NCBI RefSeq assembly: GCF_023093535.1 | Contig: NZ_CP095757.1 | Span: 2,604,001 to 2,668,000 of the forward strand | Direction of reading: 5' to 3' | DNA: 64,000 nt | Source: Halovivax limisalsi | GTDB taxonomy: Archaea; Halobacteriota; Halobacteria; Halobacteriales; Natrialbaceae | In this document: in pieces, positions 26,891 through 36,120 of the stretch | How positions within the stretch are numbered: the stretch's first letter is position 1 | Layout: each line of letters opens with the position of its first letter | Program-made: the position numbers and the translations under genes | The notes under the pieces: model-generated | The model's input: only the letters and a program-made list of their open reading frames with translations | Told to the model about the DNA's origin: nothing | The model's database searches: none

Positions 26891-27703
26891 TCAGTAGAGA
26901 TCGTCCAGCTCCGCCTCCTCGTGGCTGTGTTCGTCGGCGGGGAACGATCCCGATTCGACCGCCTCGACGTACGACGAGACCGCCGATTCCATCTCGCCGC
27001 GAACGTCGCCGAAGCGCTTCGCGAACGACGGCGACCACTCGCTGAGCCCGACCGCGTCGTGAAAGACGAGCACCTGGCCGTCGCAGTCGGGGCCGGCGCC
27101 GATCCCGATCGTGGGAATGTCGATTGTCTCGGTCACCCTGGCCGCGAGGTTCGACGGGACGTGTTCGAGGACGAGCGAGAACGCGCCAGCGTCCTCGTGT
27201 TCGCGCGCGAGGTCGAGAATACGTTCGGCGCTCTCCGCGTCGGTCCCCTGCCGCGGAAAGCCGCCGTACTGGTTGACGTGCTGGGGCGTCAGCCCCAGGT
27301 GGGCCATCACCGGGATGCCGAGTTCGACGAGTCGGCGAGTGAGGTCGACCGTGTGCGGACCGCACTCGAGTTTGACCGCCTCGCAACCCGTCTCCTTCAG
27401 CAGGGTGCCGGCGTTCTCGACGCTCGTCGCCTCGTCGCTTCCGAAGGAGAGAAACGGCATATCCGCGACGACCATCGCGTCCTCGACCCCTCGCGCGACG
27501 GCGCTCGTGTGGTGGGCGATGGCGTCGAACGAGACCGGCACCGTCGTCTCGTACCCCAGCATCGCGTTGCCCACGCTGTCGCCCACGAGGACCACGTCGA
27601 CGCCCGCGTCGTCGACGAGTTCGGCCGTGGGGGCGTCGTAGGCCGTCAACATCGTGATCGGTTCTTCACCGGCTTTCGCCCGCAGGTCTCGGACGCTCAC
27701 CAT
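26891..27703 (-). CDS. panB: 3-methyl-2-oxobutanoate hydroxymethyltransferase
   Basis: A 270-residue TIM-barrel enzyme of pantothenate/CoA synthesis, making ketopantoate from 2-oxoisovalerate and methylene-tetrahydropterin. Motifs are MLTAYDAPTA, VGDSVGNAMLGYETT (Mg ligand Asp), EGG-equivalent KLECGP, MAHLGLTPQ and GIGAGPDCDGQVLVFHD. Its one-carbon donor links it to glyA and folD at 40-43 kb. In haloarchaea the CoA pathway uses PoK/PPS instead of PanK/PanC for later steps. Confidence 0.93.
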   Translation of the reverse strand: MVSVRDLRAKAGEEPITMLTAYDAPTAELVDDAGVDVVLVGDSVGNAMLGYETTVPVSFDAIAHHTSAVARGVEDAMVVADMPFLSFGSDEATSVENAGTLLKETGCEAVKLECGPHTVDLTRRLVELGIPVMAHLGLTPQHVNQYGGFPRQGTDAESAERILDLAREHEDAGAFSLVLEHVPSNLAARVTETIDIPTIGIGAGPDCDGQVLVFHDAVGLSEWSPSFAKRFGDVRGEMESAVSSYVEAVESGSFPADEHSHEEAELDDLY

Positions 27704-27827
27704 GGCTAGACCTTCGGTTCGAGCGAGTAAACCCCACTGGTTCGACCGACGGTCCCGGTCGATGAGCGCCCCGACCGCTCGCTCGCGTGACGGCGCCTTT
27801 AAGACGTGCGGGGACCGACCCTCCGCC

Positions 27828-28067
27828 GTGCCGGAACCCGTCGAAACGAGCGATCCGGACGGCCTCGACTACGGCTGGGTGATGCAGGTCACCTTCGTCC
27901 TTACGATCGTCGTCGGAGCCCCCGCGGTCGCCCTCCTCTCGATACCGGCGACGCTTCCCACCTGGGGCGAACGCGTCGAGTTCGCCATCCGGGTCGGCGC
28001 CGTCGTCTGGCTCGTCACCGCCCTCGCCGTCTTCGCCTACGCGAAACGAACACAGGCGGAGTCGTAG
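27828..28067 (+). CDS. Small two-span membrane protein (DUF5822-like)
   Basis: A 79-residue protein from a GTG start: PEPVETSDPDGLDYGWVMQV, a first helix (FVLTIVVGAPAVALLSIPA), a short loop LPTWGERVEF and a second helix ending AYAKRT. I recall this as a conserved haloarchaeal family (DUF5822). TTTAAG about 28 nt upstream supports the leaderless GTG. Divergent from panB. Function unknown. Confidence 0.7.
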   Translation: MPEPVETSDPDGLDYGWVMQVTFVLTIVVGAPAVALLSIPATLPTWGERVEFAIRVGAVVWLVTALAVFAYAKRTQAES

Positions 28068-28165
28068 CCGATACCCGATCGGTCGAGTTTCGGCTTCGGA
28101 CCGGCCGACTGCCGTCAGTCCGGACCACTGGCCGTCGTATCCGCGCGTTCCGGCGGCCGCGCTTT

Positions 28166-28720
28166 TCACCCCGTTTCCGGGCGACCCGTCTCCAGATGCG
28201 ATTCGATGGGCCGAAACGCCACCCCTGCTCGCTCGGCCGTCGTCGCGTCGCTCTCGGAGTCGCCGACGAACAGCGGGTTCGCCGACTCGCCCGGGAGGCG
28301 ATCGATGGCGGCGAGCAGCGGCTCCGGATCGGGTTTCATCGTCGGTACGCTATCGCGACCGACGACCGCGTCGACGGCCTTCGCCAGGCCGTGACGCTCG
28401 AGCGCGATCCGGCAGGCCGCCTCGCAGTTGAGCGAACAGACGCCGACGGGAACGGGCTCTTCGACCACGACGGACGCGAGGTCGAGCGCGCTGGCCGTTC
28501 TCGCACCCGCTCGTTCGTGCTCGGCGATCGTCGCGTCGATCTCCGCGCGTCGCTCGGGCGTCCCCGCCTCCCGGAGGATCGCCCAGGATCGCTCCTCCGG
28601 TGGTTCGAGGCCGTCCCGCCGGTAGATCGAGCGGACGTCGGTCGCCACGGCCGTCCAGTCCACGTCGAGATCGACGAGCGTGCCGTCGAGATCGTAGACG
28701 ACGGCGTCGTATCCGGTCAC
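28166..28720 (-). CDS. HAD superfamily phosphatase
   Basis: A 184-residue HAD hydrolase. Motif I is VVYDLDGTLVDLD at residues 6-18 with both catalytic aspartates, motif II is in CSLNCEAA, motif III the lysine of TMKPDPEPLL, and motif IV FVGDSESDATTAERAG. The arrangement is that of phosphoglycolate phosphatase-like enzymes. The GTG at 28720 is preferred over an ATG 27 codons upstream, because motif I then sits at the normal distance from the start. Downstream of the acyl-CoA dehydrogenase gene. Confidence 0.82.
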   Translation of the reverse strand: MTGYDAVVYDLDGTLVDLDVDWTAVATDVRSIYRRDGLEPPEERSWAILREAGTPERRAEIDATIAEHERAGARTASALDLASVVVEEPVPVGVCSLNCEAACRIALERHGLAKAVDAVVGRDSVPTMKPDPEPLLAAIDRLPGESANPLFVGDSESDATTAERAGVAFRPIESHLETGRPETG

Positions 28721-28845
28721 GGCACCCCGTTCGAACCGCAGCGGAAAATTCGTATCGTTCGCGTCGTCGCGACCAACCGTCGACCGAGTCGTCGCTCGCA
28801 TCACCGACACGCCCGATAGATACTCGGTCCGAGCCGCAAACGATC

Positions 28846-29976
28846 TCAATCGAGGAGGTGCCGTGCGATGACGGTCTTCTGGATCTCCGTCGTCCCCTCG
28901 TAGATCTCCGTGATCTTCGCGTCCCGGTAGAGTCGTTCGACCTCGCCCTCGGTGACGTAGCCGTAGCCGCCGTGGACCTGGACGGCCTCGTTCGTGACGT
29001 CCATCGCCGCCTCGCTCGCGACGTACTTCGCCATGCTCGCGGCCATCGGCGCGTCGTCGCTGCCGGCCGCGCGCTCCCTGGCGGCGTGGCGAGTGAGCTG
29101 GCGGGCCGACTCGGTCCGGGCCGCCATCTCCGCGAGTTTGTGTCGCACCGACTGGATGTCGGCGATCGGGCCGCCGAACTGCTCGCGTTCCTGGCTGTAC
29201 GCGACCGCTTCCTCGAGCGCGTGGTCTGCCAGGCCGACCGCCTGCGAGGCGATGGCGACGCGACCGCCCGTCAGGATCTCGAACGCCGCGGAGAGGCCCC
29301 GCCCTTCCTCGGTCAGGCGGTTTTCCGCCGGCACGCGCACGTCGTCGAAGGTGAGCGACGTGGTGTCGCTCGCACGGAGGCCGAGCTTGTCCTCCTTCTC
29401 GCCGACCGACAGGCCGTCGACGTCCTTGGGGACGAGAAACTGCGTGACGGTGTCCGGATCGTCGCGATCGGTCTTCGCGAAGAGGACGATCACGCCCGAA
29501 CGTTCCCCGTTCGTGATCCACTGCTTCTCGCCGTCGATGACGTACTCGTCGCCCTCCCGGCGGGCCTCCGTCGACATGGCCCGCGGATTCGACCCGGCGT
29601 GAGGCTCGGAGAGCGCGAAGGCGCCGACCGGCCGCCCCTCCGCCATCTCGGGGAGCCAACGCTCCTGCTGGGCCTCCGAGCCGAAGGTGGCGAGACACGA
29701 GGTCGCGAGCCCGTGGACCGACAGCGCCGTCGCGACCGCGAGCGAACCGTAAGCGACCGACTCGTTGACCACGCTCGCCGTCACGGGATCGGCGTCGAAC
29801 CCGCCGTAGGCCTCGGGGACGGTCAACCCCGTCAGATCGAGTTCGGCGAGGCCGTCCCAGATCCCCTCGGGAAACGTCTGGGTCTCGTCGGCCTCGCGGG
29901 CCACCGGGCGGATCTCCTCGCGCGCGAACTCGCGAACCACGTCCCGAATCGCGCGCTGTTCGTCCGAGAGCGTCAT
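28846..29976 (-). CDS. Acyl-CoA dehydrogenase
   Basis: A 376-residue FAD flavoenzyme for the first step of fatty acyl-CoA beta-oxidation. MTLSDEQRAIRDVVREFARE opens the helical N-domain, AFALSEPHAGSN and QWITNG line the flavin, and VHGGYGYVTEG followed by KITEIYEGTTEIQK carries the catalytic glutamate. The ATG at 29976 is taken over a longer reading because a TTTATG element lies about 27 nt upstream. No electron-transfer flavoprotein genes are in the window. Confidence 0.92.
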   Translation of the reverse strand: MTLSDEQRAIRDVVREFAREEIRPVAREADETQTFPEGIWDGLAELDLTGLTVPEAYGGFDADPVTASVVNESVAYGSLAVATALSVHGLATSCLATFGSEAQQERWLPEMAEGRPVGAFALSEPHAGSNPRAMSTEARREGDEYVIDGEKQWITNGERSGVIVLFAKTDRDDPDTVTQFLVPKDVDGLSVGEKEDKLGLRASDTTSLTFDDVRVPAENRLTEEGRGLSAAFEILTGGRVAIASQAVGLADHALEEAVAYSQEREQFGGPIADIQSVRHKLAEMAARTESARQLTRHAARERAAGSDDAPMAASMAKYVASEAAMDVTNEAVQVHGGYGYVTEGEVERLYRDAKITEIYEGTTEIQKTVIARHLLD

Positions 29977-30090
29977 ATTCCACGATTCGAGGGCCCGGGC
30001 ATAAAGGACGGCGATCCGGGTCGGCATCGGCGATCCGCCCGAGCGCGCCAGCGGGCGATCCGGGGGCGTCGATCGGGGTTCGGCACCCGC

Positions 30091-31353
30091 TCACTCGAGG
30101 CGGGCGATCCGGTTCATCGCGTCGATCGTTCGGAGGACGTCGACGCTCTGGCCCTCGTCGAAGACGAGTTCGTCGGTCGCGAGGACGTGTTCGAGGACGG
30201 ACTCCGAGGCGTGGCCCGGCGCCGCCGCGATCCCCGCGTCGCGCTCGTCGAGCCACCGCATCACGCGGAGGTCGCTCTTCGAATCGCCCATCACGAGCGC
30301 GAACGGGTCTTCGACGCCCAGGACGGCGAACGCCCGGTCGACACCCGCCGCCTTGTTCAGTTCGAGGCTGCCGATCTCGGCCGCGTCGGCCTCGTAGTAC
30401 GCGACGTCGATCCGCTCGAGCATGTCCCGAAGCGCCGTCCCCGTCTCCGGGGCATCGATATCGGGATAGGCACCCTCGCGTTCGAGTACGCCCCTGATCT
30501 CGGCGTCCTCGCTCGCGTAATACGCCCGGGTCGAATCGCGGATCGACCCGCCGCCAGCATCGTCGCCGTTCGCACCGTCGATCCGGCGAGCGACGGCGTC
30601 GGCGAGCAGGTCGACCAGGTAGACCAGTGCCTCGTCGATCAACGCCCGCGCCTGCGCAGAACCGATCTCGAAGTTCGGCTTCAGCGTCACGTTGAACTCG
30701 TTTCCCTGCAGGTGACAGCCGCGTCGCAGTCGGGTCGGCGCCTCGGGCAACACCCGCGCGCGGACGTCCTCGAACGTCGTCCGGATCGGTTCGTCGAGTT
30801 CCTCGTAGAGCAACTGCTTCGTCTCGGCGCCGTGACCCGGGGTGAACACGCCGGTGCCCGACTCGTAGACGATCGACAGCTCGCCGGAGTGGACGAGTTT
30901 GCTGCCCAGCCCCTGAATGGCAAAGCCCTTGACGTTCTCCAGGGTCTGGCCGGTGCAGATGACGATCGGAACGCCGGCCTCGTGGAACTCGGTGAGGGCG
31001 TGCAGCGTCTCCCGGGGGATCTCGTTGTCGGTGCCGGCGGCCGATCGGAGCGTCTCGTCGACGTCGAGGACGAGGACGTTCACCGCCCGCCCGTGGGTCG
31101 CGTACAGGTCAAGCGCCGTGAACGCCTGGTTCCGCGTCGCGCGCGCGGCGATCCCGGCGAGGGTCTCCCCCGCGGCGAACGACGAGCGGATCGAGGCTTT
31201 GCGCGACTCGAGTTCGCCGCTGGCGCGCTCCCAGTTCTCCAGGGCCACCCGCGAATCGACCGGCGGGAAGACGTCGACGAACGCCTGGTACGCGCGAAGC
31301 GTCGCCGTGTCGTACTCGTCGTAGAGCCGGTAGAGAACGTCGTGATCGACCAT
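30091..31353 (-). CDS. HAD family hydrolase with N-terminal helical extension
   Basis: A 420-residue protein. Residues 1-90 are helical and charged. The HAD core starts at VLVLDVDETLRSAAG, where the usual DxDGTL reads DVDETL, followed by motif II VICTGQTLENVKG. A large insertion (about 160-330) is the C2-type cap, and motif IV is VMGDSKSDLRVM. The cap size and order fit Cof-type sugar phosphatases, but the substrate is unknown. It lies directly downstream of hflX on the same strand. Confidence 0.8.
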   Translation of the reverse strand: MVDHDVLYRLYDEYDTATLRAYQAFVDVFPPVDSRVALENWERASGELESRKASIRSSFAAGETLAGIAARATRNQAFTALDLYATHGRAVNVLVLDVDETLRSAAGTDNEIPRETLHALTEFHEAGVPIVICTGQTLENVKGFAIQGLGSKLVHSGELSIVYESGTGVFTPGHGAETKQLLYEELDEPIRTTFEDVRARVLPEAPTRLRRGCHLQGNEFNVTLKPNFEIGSAQARALIDEALVYLVDLLADAVARRIDGANGDDAGGGSIRDSTRAYYASEDAEIRGVLEREGAYPDIDAPETGTALRDMLERIDVAYYEADAAEIGSLELNKAAGVDRAFAVLGVEDPFALVMGDSKSDLRVMRWLDERDAGIAAAPGHASESVLEHVLATDELVFDEGQSVDVLRTIDAMNRIARLE

Positions 31354-31427
31354 GGCCCAACGGGCACCGACTGGCGCCAAAACGGTTTGTGTGCGGGGCC
31401 GACGGTTGCCAGCCGGCCCCGAGCCGG

Positions 31428-32729
31428 TTACGACGATTCCGGCACGGTCGGCTCCAGGTCGCCGGCGCGGGTTCGCACCTTCGAGACGATTGCGGGTCGA
31501 GCCTCGAACGAGATCTGCACGTCCTCGTCCCCGTAGGTGACGTCCTCGACGTGGGCGTTGTCGTGGATCCACGACACCAGACTCATCGTCTCGTCGGTCA
31601 TCGGCAGGACGAGGCGCTCGCGCTCCCAGTCGGGGAGTTCGACGTCGATCCGATCCAGCAGCGCGTCGACGTTCGTGCCATCGCGTGCGCTCACCGCGAC
31701 CGGGTTCGGTGCCAGCCCCGAGAGCGCCTCGCGCTTGTCGGCGAGTTCGTCGTCGCTCACGCGGTCGGTCTTGTTGAAGACCGTCACGATCGGCGCCTCG
31801 TTGCGCTCGTAGAGCGTGTCGTGACAGGTGACGAGTTTCTCGTGAATCTCCTCGACCGGTTCGCTCACGTCGACGACCAGCAGGACCAGGTCGGCCCGGT
31901 AGACCGAATCGAGCGTCGACTTGAACGACTCGACGAGCCAGTGGGGCAGATCGGAGATGAAGCCGACCGTGTCGGTCAGCAGGACGTCCCGCGGCGGGAT
32001 GTCGGCGCGGCGCGTCGTGGTTCCGAGCGTCGTGAACAGCCGATCCTCGGATTCGGCGGTGGGATCGAGATCCGGGTGGAGATCCGCGTTCTCGTCGACG
32101 TCCAGATCCGTCGCCAGCTGGCGGAGCAGCGTCGATTTACCGGCGTTGGTGTAGCCCGCGAGCGCGACCAGGTCGAAGCCCGAGTCACGGCGTCGTTCCC
32201 GGCGCTGGGCCTCGGTCTGCTCGATAGAGTCGAGTTCGTCGCGGATGCGGCTGATCTGGGCCTTGATGTCCTCCTCGCGGCCCTCGTCGTACTCGCCCAG
32301 GCCCATGAACCCCGGTCGCTCGTCGCGCTTGGCGAGGCTGGCCTTCGCCTCCGCCCGGGGGAGTTCGTAGCGCAACTCCGCGAGTTCGACCTGCAGCTGG
32401 GCCTTTCGCGTCTGGGCGCGCTGGCCGAAGATCTCGAGGATGAGCGTGAATCGATCGATCACCTCGACGCCCTCCGGCAGTCGCTGGCCGAGGTTGTACG
32501 TCTGGTAGGGCCCGAGGCGGTTGTCGAAGACGACCGTCGTCGCGTCGGTGTCCGCGACGACCCGGGCGAGTTCGTCGACCTTCCCCTCGCCGAGCTGGAG
32601 GGCCGCGTCGGCCCGTCGGGATTGAGTTACCTCCCCGGTGACCGTGTAGCCCGCGGCTCGGGCCAGATCGGAAATTTCGCTCGTGTCGGCGGGACCGTCA
32701 TCGACGCGCTTTGCGATGACGGCTCTCAT
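31428..32729 (-). CDS. hflX: GTPase HflX
   Basis: A 433-residue ribosome-associated GTPase. The N-terminal HflX domain (LQLGEGKVDEL, TVVFDNRLGPYQTYNL) is followed by a coiled coil (about 130-185). The G-domain has G1 ALAGYTNAGKSTLL, G3 DTVGFISDLPHWLVES and G4 VFNKTD. HflX splits stalled ribosomes in bacteria. It is coexpressed with the downstream HAD gene. Confidence 0.94.
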   Translation of the reverse strand: MRAVIAKRVDDGPADTSEISDLARAAGYTVTGEVTQSRRADAALQLGEGKVDELARVVADTDATTVVFDNRLGPYQTYNLGQRLPEGVEVIDRFTLILEIFGQRAQTRKAQLQVELAELRYELPRAEAKASLAKRDERPGFMGLGEYDEGREEDIKAQISRIRDELDSIEQTEAQRRERRRDSGFDLVALAGYTNAGKSTLLRQLATDLDVDENADLHPDLDPTAESEDRLFTTLGTTTRRADIPPRDVLLTDTVGFISDLPHWLVESFKSTLDSVYRADLVLLVVDVSEPVEEIHEKLVTCHDTLYERNEAPIVTVFNKTDRVSDDELADKREALSGLAPNPVAVSARDGTNVDALLDRIDVELPDWERERLVLPMTDETMSLVSWIHDNAHVEDVTYGDEDVQISFEARPAIVSKVRTRAGDLEPTVPESS

Positions 32730-33032
32730 GGTCGGATCGATTCGCTCTCGATCGGCACCGACCGCGCCGGTTCGGTCCGCCGGTCGTCCGACGGACGGTC
32801 ACGACTGACCTGATAGCGCGACCGCGGCGGATGCGTGCGTGCGGTCGGTTCAGGGATGGGAACGGTTCACCCCGAGTTCGTCGGATCGATACATGCGAAT
32901 CACTACGGGCCGGACCATCTTGAATCCCGTGGCGAGCGACGGGCGGCGGGTGAAAGTGAACCGCGAATCGGGAGCGGCCCGTCGAGCGACGGTTCGAGCG
33001 CCGGCCGCGCGAGCGGCCGACCGATCGAGACG
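32730..33032. other. Intergenic region between hflX and the SBDS gene
   Basis: About 300 bp between the hflX start and the SBDS stop, both minus strand. It should hold the hflX promoter. I see no convincing ORF, no tRNA and no strong hairpin; codon composition looks random on both strands. Confidence 0.5.
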
Positions 33033-33758
33033 TTACCGGGTGCGGAGGTCGTCTTTATCCTTGACGATCCGGGTTTCGGCCTCGCCGCTCGTGTGCTCGT
33101 TGACCAGATCGTAGAAGTCGTTCTGGAGACCGGCGGGGAAGGTGACGACGCCGATCCAGGAGCCGTCGGCCTGCCACTCCTCTCGCTCGAGGTCGCCGTA
33201 CTGGCGCACTTTCGCCTGCGCGCTGCCCGCGTACTCGGCCGGGAGCTGGACGGCGACCGTCACCTCCTCGAATCGGATCGGGATGACCGGCCGCAGCGCC
33301 TCGAGCGCGTCGTCGACCTGCTGTTCGACCGGCTCCATCGGATCGACCTGGAAGCCGGCCTCCTCGAGGGCCGTCTCGATGCGCTCGGGCGGGTGGGGCG
33401 CGTCGTCCATCTGGGGATTGATCGCGTTCCTGGCGATCCGGTTGATGAGTTGCTTTCGCTTCTGCTCTTGCATCTCGCGGCGCTGGTCGGCCGTGATCTG
33501 GATCTCGCCGCGCTCGATCACCTCCGGGATGATCTCGAGCGGATCCGTGGTCCCGAAGACGTCCTCGAGCGCGCTCTCGGCGGGCCGGTCGCCGCGCGAA
33601 GCGTCCTCGAAGACGTCCTCGGCGGCGATGACGTCCGTCAGCTCGCCGTCGAATTCCCCGCGCTTTATCGACAGCGCCGCGTCCGGGTCGACCAGGACCT
33701 CGAATCGCTCGCCGTGGGATTCGAGCTGGGCCGTCACCGCCTCGTCGAGTGATATCAT
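33033..33758 (-). CDS. Ribosome maturation protein SBDS homologue
   Basis: A 241-residue SBDS protein that, with EF-2-like GTPases, releases eIF6 from 60S-type subunits. Domain I begins [20 protein letters not shown], domain II is helical ([33 protein letters not shown]), and domain III is a ferredoxin-like fold ([13 protein letters not shown]). It lies beside proteasome and RNase P genes, the same neighbourhood seen in many archaea. Confidence 0.93.
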   Translation of the reverse strand: MISLDEAVTAQLESHGERFEVLVDPDAALSIKRGEFDGELTDVIAAEDVFEDASRGDRPAESALEDVFGTTDPLEIIPEVIERGEIQITADQRREMQEQKRKQLINRIARNAINPQMDDAPHPPERIETALEEAGFQVDPMEPVEQQVDDALEALRPVIPIRFEEVTVAVQLPAEYAGSAQAKVRQYGDLEREEWQADGSWIGVVTFPAGLQNDFYDLVNEHTSGEAETRIVKDKDDLRTR

Positions 33759-34004
33759 ACCCGATAGCTTTCCCCGGCGCTCACAAGAGTGTTTCCCGAC
33801 CGGTGCGGGTCGAATCATCCAGAAGCTGGTCGACGCGATCGAGGCCGTCGACGTTCCAGACCTCGAGGGGTCGGTCCCATCCGTGACCGGACCGAACCGC
33901 ACGAATGCGTTCCCGGCGCATCGGTTTGCGGCGGCGCGGCTATCGCAGTGATCTCCACCGAGCGGGCGGCCCGAGATGGCGCGACCGATCCTCCGTTCGC
34001 CGCG

Positions 34005-34760
34005 TTATTCGTCGTCCTCGTCGCCGGGCGTCTCGCGCAGGTCGGTCTCCTCGAGGCGGGAACCGATCTCCTCGTCGTCGAAGACCCGGTAGGTCTCCGT
34101 CTCGGCGTCGACGGTGGCGAGGCCGACCTCGGTGGGGAGGAGCGAGCCCTCGTTGACGCTGGCGAGGGCGTCGAGCGCGAGCGAGACGCCGTCGTCGATC
34201 GTCGCCTCGTCGTCGTAGTTCGATTCGAGGTACTCCTGCAGTTCCGCGCGGTCGGCCCCGACGGCCAGGGCCTTCCACTCGTAGGGCGTCCCCGACGGAT
34301 CGGTTTCGAAGAGGCGCGGCTCGCCGTCTTCGATGCCGCCGACGATCAGCGCGACGCCGAACGGACGGGCGCCGCCGACCTGCGTGTACTGCTGGATGTG
34401 GTCGGTGATCTCCTTCGTCAGGCTCTCGACGCCGATGGGTTCGCCGTAGCGAAGCTGGTTGACCTGGGCCTGGCGGCGGGCGAAGTCGATCAGCTGGCGG
34501 GCGTCGGCGACGTGGCCCGCGCTGGCGATGCCGATGTGGTCGTCGGCCTTGTGGATCTTTTCGACGGAGGAGTCCTCGAGCAGCGGGGAGGGGATCCGTT
34601 TGTCGACGGCGAGGACGACGCCGTCGCTCGTTCGAATGCCGATGCTCGCCGTCCCGCGTTTGACCGCTTCGCGGGCGTATTCGACCTGATAGAGGCGCCC
34701 ATCAGGTGAGAAGATCGTGATGCCGCGGTCGTACGCCTGCTGTTGGGCTTGTCCCTGCAT
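34005..34760 (-). CDS. psmA: 20S proteasome alpha subunit
   Basis: A 251-residue alpha subunit forming the outer ring and gate. The start MQGQAQQQAYDRGITIFSPD and the RLYQVEYAREAVKRG helix are diagnostic; no propeptide or catalytic threonine is present, as expected for alpha. The C-terminal 25 residues are acidic. A 35-codon ORF ends 4 nt before its ATG, and the only TATA box is upstream of that ORF, so translation is probably coupled. Confidence 0.95.
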   Translation of the reverse strand: MQGQAQQQAYDRGITIFSPDGRLYQVEYAREAVKRGTASIGIRTSDGVVLAVDKRIPSPLLEDSSVEKIHKADDHIGIASAGHVADARQLIDFARRQAQVNQLRYGEPIGVESLTKEITDHIQQYTQVGGARPFGVALIVGGIEDGEPRLFETDPSGTPYEWKALAVGADRAELQEYLESNYDDEATIDDGVSLALDALASVNEGSLLPTEVGLATVDAETETYRVFDDEEIGSRLEETDLRETPGDEDDE

Positions 34761-34764
34761 AGTA

Positions 34765-34872
34765 TCACGCTAGATCGAGGTCTGTCGCGTCGGTGACGAA
34801 CCGCACTTCGACTGGCGGCTTCGACGAGGTGTCGACGCCGTCGGGTCCGAACACGACGTTTCTCTCGGTCAC
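34765..34872 (-). CDS. Leaderless 35-codon small ORF upstream of psmA
   Basis: GTG start, reading MTERNVVFGPDGVDTSSKPP then VEVRFVTDATDLDLA and TGA. Nearly all third codon positions are G or C until the last few codons, as in real genes here. A TATA element TATTTAG (34890-34896) lies 21-24 nt upstream, making the GTG the natural first codon of a leaderless mRNA. The stop is 4 nt before the psmA ATG (TGATACTATG). It is either a small protein made with the proteasome or a coupling leader peptide. I recognise no family. Confidence 0.6.
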   Translation of the reverse strand: MTERNVVFGPDGVDTSSKPPVEVRFVTDATDLDLA

Positions 34873-34889
34873 GAATTGCCCACGGCGTC

Positions 34890-34896
34890 CTAAATA
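34890..34896 (-). promoter_or_regulatory. TATA box of the small ORF-psmA operon
   Basis: TATTTAG on the minus strand in a short AT-rich patch (TAAGTAAACTATTTAGG). The distance to psmA itself, about 130 nt, is too long for a leaderless psmA message, but fits the GTG at 34872. Confidence 0.6.
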
Positions 34897-35065
34897 GTTT
34901 ACTTACCGGACCCGACGGCGATCCGCCTCGGCCGGGGATCACCGATCGGCTAAAACGGGGTGTTTACGGACCCCATCGCCGGACCAGGTCGATCGACGGG
35001 GTCGTGTCCGTCGCGAAATCGACACCGAGAGGGACCCGGCCGCACTTCGCCGAACGATCACTCAG

Positions 35066-35419
35066 TCAGTCGCGCTCGAGGAACTTCTCCGTCGCCGCGC
35101 GGATCGTGCCGCTCGTCCCGCGGACGTGCAGGCCGAGGGGCGCCCCGTCGACGGTGTCGACACACGCGAGCGCGGCGCGTGCGGGCCCAGTCTCGTCCCG
35201 GCGAACCCGGACCAGTGCTTCGCCGCGACCGGCTTCGAACTCGTACTCGACGACGGTGAGGTCCGCGTCGGCGCTCCCGGGGTCGCCGAGGAGGTTCTGC
35301 GCCGCGTACCAGCACTCGCGCTGGAAGCTTCGCCGATCGATCGCCGCGTCGGCACGGGATTCGAGGCCGACGGCGAGGTAGCGCCATCGCGGGCGGAGGT
35401 GCTTCGGGAGGTGTTTCAT
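35066..35419 (-). CDS. rnp2: Ribonuclease P protein component 2 (Pop5)
   Basis: A 117-residue RNase P protein. MKHLPKHLRPRWRYLAVGLE is the archaeal Pop5 start; LVRVRRDETGPARAALACVD and LHVRGTSGTIRAA complete the fold. It works with Rpp30 on the catalytic RNA to mature tRNA 5' ends. It overlaps the methyltransferase gene by 4 bp, and Rpp30 is the next gene but one. Confidence 0.92.
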   Translation of the reverse strand: MKHLPKHLRPRWRYLAVGLESRADAAIDRRSFQRECWYAAQNLLGDPGSADADLTVVEYEFEAGRGEALVRVRRDETGPARAALACVDTVDGAPLGLHVRGTSGTIRAATEKFLERD

Positions 35420-36120
35420 GGAGACTGGCCCCCGGCAGGGCCGTCGGCGTCACCGGAAGTCGCCGCGTCGGTCGGTGCACGATCGGTTCCCGTCGATCCG
35501 ACCGCGTCGCCGGCCGTGTCGGCACGCTCGGCCACGAGCACGCCGGCCTGATCGTGCACCCGTTCGGCGGCCGTAACGGCGAAGCCGACGTCCGTGAAGA
35601 CGTCGACGAGGTGACCGACCGTGGCGGGATCGTCGACCTCGGGACTGTAGAACGGTTCGTCGGGATCGGGTTCGCCGAAGAACATCACGTCTCCGAGAAC
35701 GACCCGATCCGGTTCGAGCGAGGCGATGGTCTCGATAGCGGTGCGCTTTCGCTCGTCCGTGAGGTGGTGCATCGCGAAGTTCGAGACGACCGCGTCGACG
35801 TCGGCGTCGCAGTCGGGGTCGACGAACGACCCGTTGGCGAACGAGACGGCGTCGAGGCCCCGATTGGCCGCTTTCTCGCGCGCAACCTCGAGCATCCCGT
35901 CGCTGACGTCCCGCCCGATGACGCGATCGGCGTCGGCCGCGAGCGCCAGCGCGATCGCACCCGTCCCGGTGCCGATGTCGAGGACGGTCGCGCCGTCGGC
36001 GCGCGCGTGTTCGATAACCAGATCGACGCAGTCGTGGTAGGTCGGCGAGTGGTCGGCGCCGTCGTAGTCGGCTGCAGCGTCGTCGAAGCGCTCTGCGTGT
36101 TCCTCAACCGTCCGGTTCAT
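35416..36120 (-). CDS. Class I SAM-dependent methyltransferase
   Basis: A 234-residue methyltransferase. The SAM loop is VLDIGTGTGAIALALA near residue 46, the acidic ribose ligand is in VIGRDVSDGMLEVA, and VVSNFAMHHLTD is the post-II motif. The final 35 residues are a Gly/Thr/Asp-rich tail. It overlaps both RNase P protein genes (17 bp with rpp30, 4 bp with pop5), so it is firmly in that operon, suggesting a tRNA or translation-related substrate; this is inference. A GTG at 36129 is an alternative start. Confidence 0.85.
   Translation of the reverse strand: MNRTVEEHAERFDDAAADYDGADHSPTYHDCVDLVIEHARADGATVLDIGTGTGAIALALAADADRVIGRDVSDGMLEVAREKAANRGLDAVSFANGSFVDPDCDADVDAVVSNFAMHHLTDERKRTAIETIASLEPDRVVLGDVMFFGEPDPDEPFYSPEVDDPATVGHLVDVFTDVGFAVTAAERVHDQAGVLVAERADTAGDAVGSTGTDRAPTDAATSGDADGPAGGQSP

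Noticed and set aside
28600-31536. A 978-codon plus-strand open frame
   Set aside because: It is antisense to the acyl-CoA dehydrogenase and HAD genes, which both have complete family motifs; absence of stops is an effect of high GC.
32730-33032. Possible RNA gene upstream of hflX
   Set aside because: A segment around GGTTCAGGGATGGGAACGG caught the eye as 5S-like, but no 5S helices can be formed and no promoter is evident.
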